Assembly: GCF_008831285.2 (NCBI RefSeq)
Contig: NC_045142.1
Span: 1,865,001 to 1,929,000, forward strand
Direction: 5' to 3'
From: Nymphaea colorata
Lineage: Eukaryota > Streptophyta > Magnoliopsida > Nymphaeales > Nymphaeaceae
Length of the DNA stretch: 64,000 bases
Shown here: one piece after another, positions 27,501 to 40,489 of the stretch
Layout of the letters: each line of letters opens with the position of its first letter
Position numbering within the stretch: the stretch's first letter is position 1
Translations under genes and position numbers: made by a program
Notes under the pieces: model-generated
The model's input: only the letters and a program-made list of their open reading frames with translations
What the model was told of the DNA's origin: nothing
Database searches by the model: none

Positions 27501-27957
27501 TCCGAGCCATACGCACCGCCGACGGCGACCCGCCGAATCCGCGGTTCGATAAGTCCTCCGATACGCGGTACGGCGGCCCGCCGTCCTCCCACGTCTCGGG
27601 CTTCCTATCCAGCCAGACGAACCCCCGCGTCTCGCCGGGCCTCCACCAGAGCTCGGCGTACCGCCGACGCTTCTCCCACGTGTCCACCGATGCTCCGATC
27701 CCGAATACGATGTGGCTGACGTTGAGCGCCTCCCCGTCGGCGACAGAGCCGGCTGGCGCGGGGGAGAAATCGAAGCAGTCGGCGTACCGGCGGGCGGGAG
27801 AAAGAGAGGAGTAGAATACGTAGAGGACGGGCAAGGAGAGGAAGGCGGCAGCGATGTACTTGAGACCCCGGGAGCAGAAGCCGACGATGTTCTCCGGGAA
27901 GAGGCCGAGAGCCCAGGACGCCACCGGCTTTCCAATCGGCTCCCCGCTCCCCGACAT
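22304..27957 (-). CDS. DUF604 / fringe-like glycosyltransferase, type II Golgi membrane protein
   Basis: Three exons on the minus strand: 27957-27145, 23963-23421 and 22414-22304 (TGA). All junctions are phase 0 and GT-AG, giving 488 residues, the usual family size. Residues 34-52 (YIAAAFLSLPVLYVFYSSL) are a single membrane anchor near the N-terminus, as in type II Golgi enzymes. The fringe-like domain follows: SHIVFGIGAS at 81-90, GDDDSVF at 171-177 with the DDD metal/nucleotide-sugar motif, and YGSDQRVQACMSELG at 246-260. The junction reads HPGFHQ/VDIHGD, followed by the family signature LVSLHHLDAVEPLFP. Exon 3 supplies ARRQCCDI and a Cys-containing tail. It is probably a sugar transferase of the GT31/fringe-like group; donor and acceptor cannot be read from sequence. 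The first ATG of the frame is at 27957. Exon 1 is much richer in GC than its surroundings. Confidence 0.93.
23964..27144 (-). other. Intron 1 of the DUF604 gene (3.2 kb)
   Basis: The donor GTTCCT runs directly into a CT tract (27122-27141 on the plus strand as GA). The acceptor is TGTGCAG before GTGGAT. A compound (CT)n(TA)n microsatellite lies inside at about 24460-24525. The 25.0-26.5 kb part is moderately GC-rich and has ORFs up to 133 codons, but none resembles a known protein and I call no nested gene. Confidence 0.85.
24459..24526. repeat. Compound (CT)n(TA)n microsatellite
   Basis: A CT run passes directly into a TA run. It lies inside intron 1 of the DUF604 gene. Confidence 0.95.
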
Positions 27958-29067
27958 GGCTCTCCCGCAACCGGAGACCAAAGAAAGTGCGGGGAATTGG
28001 AAACTCCCCGGCTGCCGGGAAATTGCAGAATCCCGGCGGGTAGCTTTTTTCCCGGTTCACGTTGGGCACCGACTGGGAAGAGGCGACTGCTAAAAATAGT
28101 CGGCCCTGGGTTTTACGGACCAATTTTAACGCTGCAGCTGCTTCCGGCTTTTTCGATACTGGTTTCCCAAAACGGCCGCAGAGTTTCAATTATTTACATA
28201 ATTGTCCTCACCGGGTGTGCATGGATCGGATCTCATCTGTATCTTACCCGAACACAATTCTACCGAACCGGATTCACTAAAAAATATTCACACTCACACC
28301 GATAACTAAACAGCACAGCTGTAAGATCCAACGTTTGTTTAGGCTTTGCTTCCATATAAAATGGATTTCATATCCAAAGCAATCAAACACATCTCAAGTC
28401 CTTTAAGCGTGTTTGACCACGGAAACAATTTGTTATTATTTTATAAACGTACTTTAAATATTAGAATATGTTCACAAAATGTTGTATTAGAGTATATAAT
28501 AAATCTGCTATAATTTTTGAATCAGATTCATGAAACAATAACAAAGTGTTACTATTGCTAAACGGCCATTAAAGCCGGTTAGCAATAGGTAATTCGAGAG
28601 TGCATAAGAAGCCACTTTGCATGCACATATTTGGATGGGATATACCGCTTCCAACTCCAATTTGAACCCAACTACGAATTCAATTGATTAATCTCAGAAC
28701 AGTAGTAGTTTACAAAAGTGAGGTCCATTTAAAAGTGACTCCACACAATTTTGGGTATCAATTTGGTGTGCACTACTTAATTTTATCTCCTCTTATACGT
28801 GTTTTCCTAGTGTTGTAAGCTGCCTTTCATAAATTTAATTGTATAAATAATGCAGAATTTCTAAAGTACAATAAGGAAAAGAATATTAAAAGTTGGATAT
28901 GTGAATTAGTTTCCTCAACCGAGAAAAAGAAGCCAATTAATTTCCAAAACGGTGTAACATTTATTTGCACGTTCAATTTGCATCAAATTGAAACGTTGAC
29001 GTTTTGCATTCATTAAATTAAGGAAAAACAAAAGCTCACAGCGCTTCAAAGTTAAACTAAGAAGCAC

Positions 29068-29070
<3 letters not shown>

Positions 29071-29133
<63 letters not shown>
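29071..29133. repeat. Compound (CT)n(TA)n microsatellite
   Basis: A CT run of about 34 bases passes into TA of about 28 bases in intergenic sequence. Confidence 0.95.
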
Positions 29134-29136
<3 letters not shown>

Positions 29137-29559
29137 CTAACCCACGTCTTAGGCTTCCGTTATTTGTAAATTTATAAAACAATATGGCCACGTCTAAGCA
29201 CGTATTTTGTCATCTAGGATGGATGTGATGTTAGGTCATGGGCAGCTGTCAATGGATTTGGCTGGATGGTTAAATATTTAAAAACTTGTCAATAAAAGCA
29301 TTGTATAAATTATTATTAAAAAACTATAAATGGTCATTATACCTACATAAGTCATTGTTAATACTTATGTGACCTGGTATTCCTAATGACATTTTTAAAA
29401 TATTTAACCATTTGGCAACATCTAGCCAATTCGGATCATAGAGAGCAAAAGCTAACTGCACCGATATTCTTAACTAGAATCGAGTTGAAGGGACATAAAT
29501 GGTGGGAGACACTAATAGTCGAAACGGTGAATGATAGTAGACACTACTTCAAATTGAAA

Positions 29560-29690
29560 AATTATCATTTTTCATAATTTTTATATATGACAAGTGAAAT
29601 TTTTTAAAATTTACATATAAATTTTTAATTTTTTTTTTGAGGTGGGCAAGGGCCCATGTGGGCCCCCTGGCTTCGACCCTACTAGGTGAT
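29560..29690. mobile_element. Partial hAT-like MITE copy
   Basis: Contains GACAAGTGAAATTTTTTAAA, a T-run and GAGGTGGGCAAGGGCCCATG, closely matching 40575-40665. Only the right half is recognisable. Confidence 0.4.
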
Positions 29691-30740
29691 GTGCAGTGTG
29701 AGCCCATCTTTGAGAAATCTACTAAGAAAAGGAGTCCTCTCACGGGAATAAAAGCATAGGTATTAAAAAATTAATTAACTGCATAAATGTATTAATTAGT
29801 AAATAATGAAGGATTTTTTAGTTCTTACCCAATTCATTAAGGCCATTTAAGGTTGCATTAAATAATTAATTCCATTTTTTGTATTTTTTTCGGATATAGT
29901 GCCACTACTTTGAGAAACATAGCAGCAAATGTTTTTCATTTTGGCAAACTTTTACCTTCGGCTCTTCTGTTAACTCTGGGCTCTTGATAATTGTCATTAA
30001 AGTGAGGCCCCTTTATAGAATTCACAAAAGCAATTTCTTTCTTTTTTTTAAGATAGAAATTCTGGATATGATCTGTTCTAAAAATTCAGTTTTGGATTTG
30101 GATCCATCAGTTCACAAACTTCTTTTCCAACTAGTTCTTACATGATCTGGTACCATTAGGGAACAATTAGACCCATTAGAGAGCAAAAAAAGAAGCTTCC
30201 ACAACGCACCATAAATCTCCTTCTAGAAAATTCCTTGGTGACAAAAATTCCTCGATTTTTTGCATAAAATATTTCTAAAATTACTTATGAGTTGTGCAGT
30301 GATAATAAACATATAATCATAAAATAAAAGTGAAAAAAAATACAAACATTGTGCCAAACTTGTCCCTTTTCAATAACCCGGATCTGGCACTGGACATGAC
30401 CCGATCCAACTTCGAACAAAAACAGCGAAGGGGACTTCAGTCGTAATTTTGCCTTAAAACAAGCCCCTTTTGTAAGAAAGTTCATAGTGGCAGAAGCTAC
30501 CGTGACCTAACCGGCGGAGAGATGTGGACGCGCCCACCGAGTCCACACGCCCTCTCTCTTTCTGGGCCCATATGTGAATTCGGGTCTGGTCCCACTAACT
30601 ATTACCTTTATGGATCCACTGTGAACTTCCACTTGGCAGGGCCGTAATTCTTCAGCCAATCTGAACCTAAGCGAATCAGAGTCCCTCCTTCATGGATCAC
30701 CCAAGATCCAACCAGTTGTCACCACCTACAACCCCTATAG

Positions 30741-30776
<36 letters not shown>

Positions 30777-30925
30777 TTTGAAATCCTCCGACCATCTTAA
30801 CTTCCGTCTAACTACAGCTGCCTGACATATTTTATTGGACAAGTGAGGTCCAAATACATTGTTGGATGTAATGCATTAAACAGTATCCTGTGTGAAAGGT
30901 TGGAGGATTTCTCTCTTTGAATCCA

Positions 30926-30962
<37 letters not shown>

Positions 30963-32009
30963 TTGTGTTGAAGTTTGTGAGCACCCACCAATAATACAGG
31001 CCTCCATGTTGGATCCAATTCAATTATATCACACACACACACATGCACTTGTTAATTCATTTGAGTAAGGTTTGGTTTAGATCTGTAGTCGGGTCATCAA
31101 ACTTGTTAAAAATGATATTTCGACAACTTGTCAATGTTTAAAATTATGAGGAATTTTGAAGGTTGTATTAACCGTTGGCAAACATGTTGATCCATCTTAG
31201 ATCGGCCGACGATTTGATTGTTGGCTCAACGAGTTGACGCGGTTGCGTCAAGTTATAAATGTTTATAATGTACAGTTTAATAGTCTAACTCCAAGACATT
31301 AATTAATTAAGCTATTCTCTCTTCTATTGATTGCTTCATTTCGTTTGTCAAAACTCCATTTTTGTTTCTCTGTCTTACTAACTTAGAAAAACAAAAGACG
31401 CTAAAGGGGACTTTTCGCCTTAGTTTTCTTTTGTTGTGAGGGTTCTTGGTTCTAGCTGCTTTTGTATGGCTTTTGTCATGTCCATAGGACCCTTCTTTCG
31501 GGGTGCACACGGGCCGAGTCGAGCTTGACTCCACTCAACTCAACTCATGTCTAGTCAGATTGAGCCCAACTCAGCTTGACACGATCTTCACAACTCCAGC
31601 TCGAGCTTGACTCGAGAGACTATGTTCGAGTTGGACCTCAGCAGAGCAAATATGCAAACATCAATGTTCTTAATACCAAACACCCTCAATACAAAAAAAA
31701 AAAAAAGGCGAAAGCTTCCACCTTTAGTTTTTGGTAAGAGTGAAAAGGGCTTCAACAAATTATAAATCGTATGAGTGAATCCATTTTGCTGCTGGGGGAA
31801 TTGGTGCAATGATCGAGCAGGTGCTCGCAAGCTACCAGTTTCTATTTCAAATCTTTGGAGTGTCAACTTTCTTGTGCCGTAAATAAAAGACCACCGGTAT
31901 CCCAAAGTAGTGAAAGTAAGCTCTAGACTTTATGGATGCAAGGAGTTGAGTAGAAGATTCAGTTCTCCTTTAGGCGTTATCATGAAATGTTCCTATGCTC
32001 ACCATGTAC

Positions 32010-33091
32010 AAGTGAACTTGGTTTAAGTTGAAACCGTAGTCATAAAAAACGTATTTTTTGCCAAAAAAAAGTGAACAAAATGCGATAAATTAACTGGCCC
32101 TTTAAAACTTAAAACAAAAATGCGTTAAAAAAACATTAAAAACGAAAAAAACACGTTTTTAATATGGTTTTTTTTCGTGCTTTTTTTTGTTTTTTCATTT
32201 TTCAGCTTCTTTAATGTCAACTAGATTTTTTTATTTTTTATTTATTGCAAATCTACTTATCTTTTGATATTTGTGTTATGAGGTTCTCACTTATTTTATT
32301 TTTCTTCCATTTTTTGCTTTTAAAATTTTTAAAAATTTACCATATTTTTCTATGTATTTTTTTAAGGTTGCAGTATTATGTCCGAGAAAAACCTCATCAT
32401 TTAAAACTCCGAGACGTTATTTGTGACTATGGTTGAAAGTAACCTTCAAATTATACAAATAAACAAACCAAACCAGCCTTAGGTGACTAATACGGTCACA
32501 TATCGACCAGCCCAATATCTAGCTGACCTAAGTTCAAAGGAGTAATTCCTGGGCCAAGTACAAGTGAACTTGTTTTAAGTTGAAAACGTTTTTTTTCCAA
32601 AAAACAATGAACAAAATGAGATAAATTAATTGGCCCTTTAAAACTTAAAACAAAAATGCATTAAAAAAAACATTAAAAACGAAAAAAACACGTTTTTAAT
32701 ATGTTCTTTTTCACGCTCTTTTTCTGTTTTTTCATTTTTTCAGCTTTTTAATGTCAAATAGATTTTTTTTATTTTTTATTTATTGCAAATCTACTTAGCA
32801 TTTGATATTTGTGTTATGAGGTTCTCATTTATTTTATTTTTCTTCCATTTTTAGCTTTTAAAATTTTTAAAAATTTACCATATTTTTTTTCGTATTTTTT
32901 TAAGCTTGCAGTATTATGTCCGAAAAAAACTTCACCATTTAAAACTTCAAAATGTTACTTGTGACTATAGAACTTGAAACTAAACTTCAAATTATGCAAA
33001 TGAGCAAACCAAACCAGCCTCTGACTCATACGGTCACATATCGACCACGCCCAATATCTAGCTCATCTAAGTTCACAGGAGTAATTCGTGG
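32010..33091. repeat. Tandem duplication of an approximately 550-bp unit
   Basis: Unit 1 (about 32010-32553) and unit 2 (about 32561-33091) are direct copies. Both start ACAAGTGAACTTG, contain CGTTTTTAATATG and TTTATTGCAAATCTACTTA, and end in CACATATCGACCA followed by CCCAATATCTAGCT. They differ by substitutions and small indels, so the duplication is not recent. Confidence 0.85.
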
Positions 33092-33793
33092 GTGAATTTT
33101 CAGGCTTGCCAATTATAATGTTATATGCTTATGTCTCATACAATTTGATGTCTTTGTTCTTAATATTAATGTCATTTTTTTTATCTGAATGGCCTGGCGT
33201 GACACTATCAGTAGTAGGCAGGTCTAAATGCGCTTGTGTCGTGTGAAAGAGCTTCAATATTTCCTCAGTTTTCATAGTTAACAGGTACCCAATTTTTGAG
33301 ATAAAATACTTGAGATTGCCCATTAATGAAAAAAAATATTTGTTTCATCGTAAGATGACAAACATATTTCATTCTAACACAAAATATGTTCAACGAACGA
33401 AAAGTGTCTCTTTACGACAAGTACTTTTGTCACCTTATATATATATATATACATATACATTATAAAATTAATGGGTTTTCATAATAGCTAACTGTGATCA
33501 TATGAATTTTTTTCCAAAAAAAAAAAAAAATTGTGCGTTTTCTATAAACTTTTAATAGTTGAGCGGTGATTTGCTATTAGCCCAAATATCAGGTGTCCTT
33601 TCTATAATTTTCCGCATGATTTTAGTCATTCGGCAGCGCATTTCGGTGGATTGTCTACATCAAACGATCCGTTAGATTTCAAAAGCTTGTATAATTACCC
33701 AAAATAATAATAAAAAGATTTACCCTGAGGGTTCAGCATATAAAAGTAGACATCGGGCCTGAGCTGGGTTGGTAACATTTTTATTAATTTTAA

Positions 33794-33797
<4 letters not shown>

Positions 33798-33857
<60 letters not shown>

Positions 33858-33858
33858 C
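33798..33858. repeat. Compound (AT)n(GT)n microsatellite
   Basis: About 44 bases of AT followed by a GT run. Confidence 0.95.
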
Positions 33859-35154
33859 ATGCAATATATAAATTTTATAATTTTTTAAATTAAAATTTAA
33901 CCAGCCGAGCTTCACTTAAAGACAGTTACACAGTTTGAACTTGGTTGGACCTGAGCCCAAGCTCTCAAAATGGGACCAATAGCTGACGTGTTAATGGTCA
34001 AAGAGAAGGGCGTCGAGGACGGGTTAACAGTCAAAGCAGTCGCATTTGCACTTAGCTATCAAGTGGTTGAACACCAGATTCAACCTGTCACATAATTGAA
34101 GTCAATGAAGCAACATGTTCGGGCCCAAAAAGGGCGTAACGTAGCCGGTCGGGTTGGTGAGTTGGTGACAACGCGACTATGACGGGCATATTGTAAGTCT
34201 ACTACTCAAATCCTAAAGTCTTCTTTAGACTTTCGGTACATAATGAAGTGGAAGGGTTCTAAGCTTTCAGCCCTTTTTCGAGGGTCTTTTACGCTCACCC
34301 AAATGAAGTAACCTGCCGGGGTTGACCAGGAAGCTTCCCCCATACTTTTTTGGATCTGTGAAAAGATCCATTAGATTCGATCCATATTAGTTGTAATGCT
34401 TGAACGTTTGTTTTATTTCTTTTGTCTTAAAGATTAAAGCAAATTAATGAAACAATAGTTTTAGCGTTTTATGAATCTGCCCAAATATTTAAGTCCAATT
34501 AATGGAAAAGTCACAAAGCAGGGGCAAAGTTAGTTCATGAGGGAGAGGAGAGGGAATTATAGTTTCAAAATTCTAATTGTATTGAAAGAAGCGGGTCCAT
34601 GTGACATTGGTGCTCATGATAGTTTGAGTCCAAGATTCTTGCGTGGCCAACTCTTTCGCAATACCTTTGGTTATTGTAAACGCAAAATGAATGAATTTAG
34701 GCAATTTCCTCACCCAAAATTCCTTTTATTTATTATAATTATTAGTTATTGCAGTTATTGTTGATATTGATGATATTATTCCTAACGATCAATATTACCA
34801 GGATGACCTTAGTGCTCATTGTCTGGACTTTAAGAAATTATGCAATAAACTTTTATTACACAAATCGACACTCAATTATCAAAAATTAGTGATAGCCATT
34901 GACATAAAGCATTGATTTTGTATGAAAATATTGAATAGCTACATATAAGCTCGTGCAGGCAGTTGCACACACAAACTTCAAAATTTCACTTTATTTTTAC
35001 ATAGATGCCATGCATTTATTTGCTGTTTGCCCTTATTCACTAGCTAGTTAGCTTATCTGCCGGCTGCGTCTATTACAATATTTATTATTTCAATCCATTA
35101 TAAGGCTACGATTCTTTATCGCAGGGCTGAGATCCGTGGCTGTTCCAGTCATGA

Positions 35155-35375
35155 TTTAAACCTAACAGTTTTTATTTTCATTTTCTATTTTTTATTCGTT
35201 GCAAATCATTTTTATGCTTTGTTATTAGTTTTCACTTATTTTATTTTTCCTTCATTTTTATTTTTTTTAAATTTTTAAAAATTTACCATATTTTTCTCTT
35301 TTTTTTCAAGCTTGTCGTATTATACTCGAGAAAAACCTCACCATTTAAAACTTAAAATATTATTTGTGACTATGG
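35155..35375 (+). repeat. Dispersed copy of the 32-kb repeat
   Basis: Shares ATTCGTTGCAAATC, TTTTCACTTATTTTATTTTT, AAATTTACCATATTTTTCT, CGAGAAAAACCTCACCATTT and TTATTTGTGACTATG with the 32010 unit, in the same order. Confidence 0.7.
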
Positions 35376-36066
35376 GTAGACCTGAGCCAAGTGAGCAAAC
35401 CCAGCTCCCGGAATCAGCTCATCTGGGTGCGACGTAGGTCCGACACTTGGCCGCACTTTAAGGCAATCTTTTAAGATTATCCCAACAGGGATGGAGCACA
35501 GGCATTGTGTTAACTCCACTAATTAAAGATGTTGATTCATATAGCAAGAGCGTATGTCCAACCAGAATCATTTGGAGGAACTCTCGTGTTTGAGATTTGA
35601 GCAACCCAGATTAGTCTCTTCCGGCTTCTATGGGGGTGCTTCTTCTGTTTATATCTGGATCCAGAATATCATCCATCAAGAGAGGGGACACGGGAGGTTC
35701 AAGTGAGGGGCCGGAGATGCATACTTTTCTCTGATACAAGAAGTCGGATCCAAATTTGAGATCCAAACAGTCAACTGCCCTGAAACCTTATCAAGCACTG
35801 GGTTCAATGATACAAATGCGGATTGCGTATAGATGATACATGTAGAAAATGCAAACACGAATAGTGAATTACTCCATATGGAAAAGTTGCGTCCTCCTTC
35901 TTTGCCTTAAGGTTCTACTACAATTTTAGACCATGTTGTTTTCATCAATTCGAGACAGAGAGTCCTTAATATTCAACATTCACATATCTCATAGCTTGAG
36001 TCATAGGACCATTCACTTGGTATTATTTGAAATGGGGCCTAGGTCTAAGTAAAAAGCTGTCATTAA

Positions 36067-36222
36067 GGGGCTGTTTGGCATTAGTATGCAAGTGTTAAGT
36101 GTTTCATGAATATGTTCCAAAATTAGGGCTATAAAACATATGAACAAGTATCCCATTAATCTATCTCAGTTTTGATATAGATTCTTAAAAGACTCATGCT
36201 GTTCCTAATGCCAAATGGCCCA
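36067..36222. mobile_element. Tourist-like (PIF/Harbinger) MITE
   Basis: 156 bp with ends GGGGCTGTTTGGCATTAG and CTAATGCCAAATGGCCCA, matching as inverted repeats at about 15 of 18 positions. It is flanked by TAA on both sides (36064-36066 and 36223-36225), the 3-bp target duplication of PIF/Harbinger elements. Confidence 0.75.
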
Positions 36223-36334
36223 TAATGGAATGGAGTATATTCTCATTAGTGGCATAGCCACATTGTGTTGTAGTTGTTCACACTAGCCTTTTAAAAGTTT
36301 TTTTATTTTTAAATAGAAATTTTAAATATTTATT

Positions 36335-36337
<3 letters not shown>

Positions 36338-36376
<39 letters not shown>
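36338..36376. repeat. (TA)n microsatellite
   Basis: A TA run inside a possible decayed hAT-like element that starts near 36247 with TTAGTGGCATAGCC and ends near 36432 with GCCACTAATT. Confidence 0.9.
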
Positions 36377-36380
<4 letters not shown>

Positions 36381-37602
36381 TGTCCACCAAATTTGAGTTT
36401 GTTTAAATAAGTGCCCCTCAGCCACTAATTCACAATAGAGTAATTGTCGCACCCGGGCTGATTGGAAACTATGATACTCGGTTAGATTATTGGGTTCTCT
36501 TTCCTTCCAGCTGAGGCAGGTCCCGTAACACTGCCATGTGATTGGCGTCTAGGAAAAAACCTATGAGATATGCTCCCGTTTGCTCCTGTTGGTTGCAGTA
36601 TGTCCTTTTAAAGGAGGTGTAAATTAAAGATCGAACAAGTTGGGGATGAGTTGGTGGCCTGATTTTTAGGTGCCTTTGCGATTTGTTCCTCTAGGAGCCA
36701 TTTATTGGTGGCCTTCACTAGAAATAGAGCAACTCGAGGAGAAGAACCAAGTAACCATTAAGATGGCAGCGCAGGGAAAACGATAGAGGACGAGCTGCAA
36801 CCGCAATATACTCGATTTGGTGCGAGTCAGTTTATTCATGAAAAGGAGCCATTATGGAGACCATCTTTTCATTCAACAGTTTCCATTCAATAGTGAACTT
36901 GCCTTGCATGAATTTACACTCATGGAAACTTATCATTTCTTTTTATAAAAAATAAATGAAATATCATCTTTAACGATGTGTGTGTGTGGGCGGGCGTGCG
37001 GGCATGCTTTATCAATGAAATATCTTCAACATGTCATTTTGATTGCATGTGTTAAACTTGGACTTTATTATAACAATAAACATAGAAACATACACAAAAA
37101 AATTGGAAAGGCTTCATGAGGAGGAGGAGGCAAGATCCTATTAAGCTCATGAAACAAGCAAAGAAGGCTAATATTAACATGCATGAAGCCCATATTACAT
37201 GAATCCCAAGAAACATCTTCAGGATGTCATTTTGATAATTAGATGTTAATGTGCTAAACCAAAATACTTGGACTTTATGTTCAAGATTGAATATGGCATG
37301 CCATATTCATACTGTCACTCTATTCGCATAGGAAGAGAAGAGATATTTAGGCCAACTTGCTTCCAAAGACTAACTTCCCAAGAATCGAATTGATGACATA
37401 TGCACTTGCTGAATGTTAAGCCCATTGAAAAGCAGAGAGAGAGCTAGCTTGGCAACTTCTGTATTTTGCCCGCCGATGGCAAAAATGGTGGCACCCAAGT
37501 CGGACGCAATATATATACCATGACTACTGGTAAATTTTCTTGAACAAGAAAAAAAAAAAACTGAAAACGGAGAAATACTGGAACTGCGTACCCTTCATCC
37601 TG

Positions 37603-38217
37603 TCATGGACGGGGCAGCTCCTGGACTTCCATGCAGGGCCTCCTCTTCTCCCCATTCCCACCGCCACAGGGACCAAGCCTCAGCTCCAGGTCGAGTTCCT
37701 CCTCCACGGTTACTGGTGTCAGTAACTCAGCAGTATTCTTTAAGGGATGCTCCCCTCCATGGCCACCATCTCCACAGGACCAGTCCACAAGCAATGGCAG
37801 TTGCCTAATCGGCCTCCTCACACCATCAATCTCCTCATGGCGACCACCATTTCCATCCCCTATATAACAACTCCATGGCCATCTCATAATCCTAGAAGCT
37901 TCTGATTCTCCACCATTACAGGTTGGGATTGAACGGCTCCCATTGATTTTCAGAGTTGCACTGTGGGGGAAGGAAATATTCCGAGGACTAAGGAGGACAG
38001 AGGAAGTTGCATGGGTGGTTGCAGCTGGTTGCTGCTTCTGCTTAGCCCTGTCTCTCCTGTGGATGTTCATGTGCCCGCCCAAAGCCTGAGCTGTTGAGAA
38101 GCCTCTCTTGCAGAAAAAGCAGCCATAGGGCCTGGCCTGGCTTGAGTCCATGTCCTCTGACCTCGAACTCAGGTCGCCATGGTGGGTTTCCATTGGGAGA
38201 GGGAGAGAGGGAGCCAT
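37603..38217 (-). CDS. Single C2H2 (QALGGH) zinc-finger repressor, TAC1/SUPERMAN-like
   Basis: Intronless ORF of 204 residues from ATG at 38217; a second ATG at residue 9 is also possible. One plant-type C2H2 finger occupies residues 31-53: C33, C36, H49, H53, with the invariant QALGGH in [19 protein letters not shown]. The form [23 protein letters not shown] is closest to the TAC1 branch of the SUPERMAN family. Near the C-terminus DLELRLG (residues 176-182) is an EAR motif of the LxLxL type that recruits TOPLESS corepressors. The middle is Ser/Gly-rich and unstructured. It is expected to be a nuclear DNA-binding repressor of developmental genes; TAC1 itself acts in auxin and telomerase control in Arabidopsis, but orthology is not shown here. 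The 5' leader (38255-38285) is rich in CT/GA. Confidence 0.9.
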   Translation of the reverse strand: MAPSLPLPMETHHGDLSSRSEDMDSSQARPYGCFFCKRGFSTAQALGGHMNIHRRDRAKQKQQPAATTHATSSVLLSPRNISFPHSATLKINGSRSIPTCNGGESEASRIMRWPWSCYIGDGNGGRHEEIDGVRRPIRQLPLLVDWSCGDGGHGGEHPLKNTAELLTPVTVEEELDLELRLGPCGGGNGEKRRPCMEVQELPRP

Positions 38218-38600
38218 GAAGAAGAAGATAGACGGATATTAATAGAGGTATCAAGAGGGATCCGCTCTCTCTCCCTCTCTAGAGGGTTTTGGTGCTTCAC
38301 TAGGGCATCGGCTCTTTCTCAAACGTCAGTGGTTCATAGGGTTCGTAGGGCAAAACCGTTTTTACTGAATTTAAATCTATCTTTAATGCAGGTGCATGCC
38401 TAATATGTAGAGTGGTAGACTTCTTCTCGTTTGCCTTCACACACACCAGCGTTGCTGTTATTTTTGGAGAATAGAGTTCATGATTTATGTCCCACAACCA
38501 TGATTAATTAAAAGATGAAGTTGTGTGTGAACTCAGGTTGTTGCTCTGCACGAGTGCTGATTAATCGGTGCATGTCCTTTAAGGTTTAAGCCCACTAATA

Positions 38601-38751
<151 letters not shown>

Positions 38752-39017
38752 AAGATTGACATATAATTGATATAATTGAGAATAAAGAAGGCCGATCCTT
38801 GTGGTGAGATTAACAATATTCCAAAAATGAGAAGAGAAAAAAGGTTGAGTTTTGTGAGTTATAGAAAAGAATTAGATAATTGATGTTGTTGGTATATGAA
38901 TATGTGTTGGCAAGCATGCAAAGGCCAAATATTACGATAACCTATACATTGGTGAATATGAAAATGCTAAGTGCTATATATGACAGTCCTATTTGATTCG
39001 GAAGAGGAAAGTTCTAT

Positions 39018-39028
39018 GTCGTGTGTGG

Positions 39029-39084
<56 letters not shown>
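39018..39084. repeat. (GT)n(GA)n microsatellite
   Basis: A GT run passes into a GA run of about 34 bases. Confidence 0.95.
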
Positions 39085-39086
<2 letters not shown>

Positions 39087-40489
39087 ATAACTTTTAATGC
39101 CAAACAGTACAAGCACTACCAGTTTAGCAAGTAAACATAAGGGCAACCATAAATTTGGCCGGTAAATGTGAAGTTGCACTGGAGATTTCTGGCGTATGAG
39201 AAATCACTTAAAAATTGTTGCAAGGAAAAACAATTTAGTCTCGCTCCACTCATCGCATTTTGCACACACACACAAAAACGCACACACTCACACACACACA
39301 AAAAAAGTGTTCGGGGTGAAACACACCGCAACCACTACGTTGCCTGTCCATGCAGACAACTAACTCTTTATTTTCGATTTTGTCCTCATAGAAGAACTTC
39401 TCTACATGTTTTTCAATAAAAATGGCGTGAGTCATTTTTTGTTAGTTCGGAAGCACGTACGTGTTTGGTGCCCGAACATATAACTAGCTACAGAACTTTT
39501 ATGAAGTTTAGTTTGAAATGAAGGTGATTATTCGAGTTAGATTAGAATCCTAAATGCTTAACTAGTAGCATCTTTTTTAAAAACCAAATATTCAAGGACA
39601 TTTCCCAAGCCAAGTTTTAAATTTCACATTCCAATGTGGTTTTGGACTTAGATTCATGTTGAAATGAGAAAACGCAAAGTTCATTCTAAATTTTGATTAT
39701 TGATTTGATTGTTTTTTTTTTTTTTGTTTAATATGTTTCATGAATCTGCTACTTTATAAGTTTAGGACTTGGCACAGTAAACTGGGCGTAGATCTTTGTT
39801 GTGGGCCCCATGGCAAGTAACATGTGACGTTTGGGCCTTTATAAAATGCATCAGCCTTCCTACGATGTCATATATTTGGTCCAATTACCAATCAGACAAC
39901 TCCATTCGTTTGGGCCCCACATTCAACTGCCCTGGTGCCTTACTTCTTCCATCCTAATGGCTTATTTACATTTTCAGTCCCCTCAGGGTCTCAATTTCCA
40001 AATACTTCCATATTTTTAGGGGCCCGAGTATTCCATCTCTCGCGATCCAATTAAGGGAGTCCTAACCCGATCTACTATATATATATATATATATATATAT
40101 ATGACTACCGATGGACGGTATAGGAGATGCAGGGTGCAAAATGAGCCAAGTTGCGCAAACTGGAGCTTGACTTGACTCAAATGACAAGCTCCCCTTAAAC
40201 TCCATTAGAAGTATAAATGAATTGAGCTTGAGCCTACGAGTTGAGCGGAATTAGTAAAACAAGTCAAGTTCGAGTAAGCCCATGTCGAGCTTGGTCGTCC
40301 TCGATCAGGCTTACCTCAAAATGGTATATGGTTTCTTAACCTTTATAGTCAAAAGATGAGTGGGTGTCACTGGTGGTTGCTGTCTTTGCTTTTAAATCGT
40401 AGTTATGGTGCTTAGCCAAGCCGAGTCCAATCTTGGTTGAGAAAGCATGCAGTCCTAAGCTTAAGCTTGTGCGACAAGATCAACTTTAG

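Larger units (their letters stand above)
27960..37602. other. Intergenic region, DUF604 gene to TAC1-like gene
   Basis: Contents: promoter side of the DUF604 gene (about 27960-28320, GC-rich), microsatellites near 29071, 30742, 30930 and 33798, the tandem duplication at 32010-33091, a related copy at 35155, and the Tourist-like MITE at 36067. Tracts near 31505-31640 are GAGCTCGA-type word repeats. No gene was found. Confidence 0.65.

Noticed and set aside
27189..27935. Long Arg/Ser-rich frame of 248 codons on the minus strand
   Set aside because: It overlaps exon 1 of the DUF604 gene in another frame. Its composition reflects the GC-rich coding strand and it has no homology signal.
27958..27981. 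Longer N-terminus MVSGCGRA for the DUF604 protein
   Set aside because: The codon at 27981 is TTG, not ATG. The first ATG of the frame is 27957.
27712..28305. Plus-strand frame of 197 codons antisense to DUF604 exon 1
   Set aside because: A shadow of the GC-rich exon, with no recognisable domain.
31588..31905. Minus-strand frame of 105 codons
   Set aside because: Low-complexity ends and no motif; probably chance.
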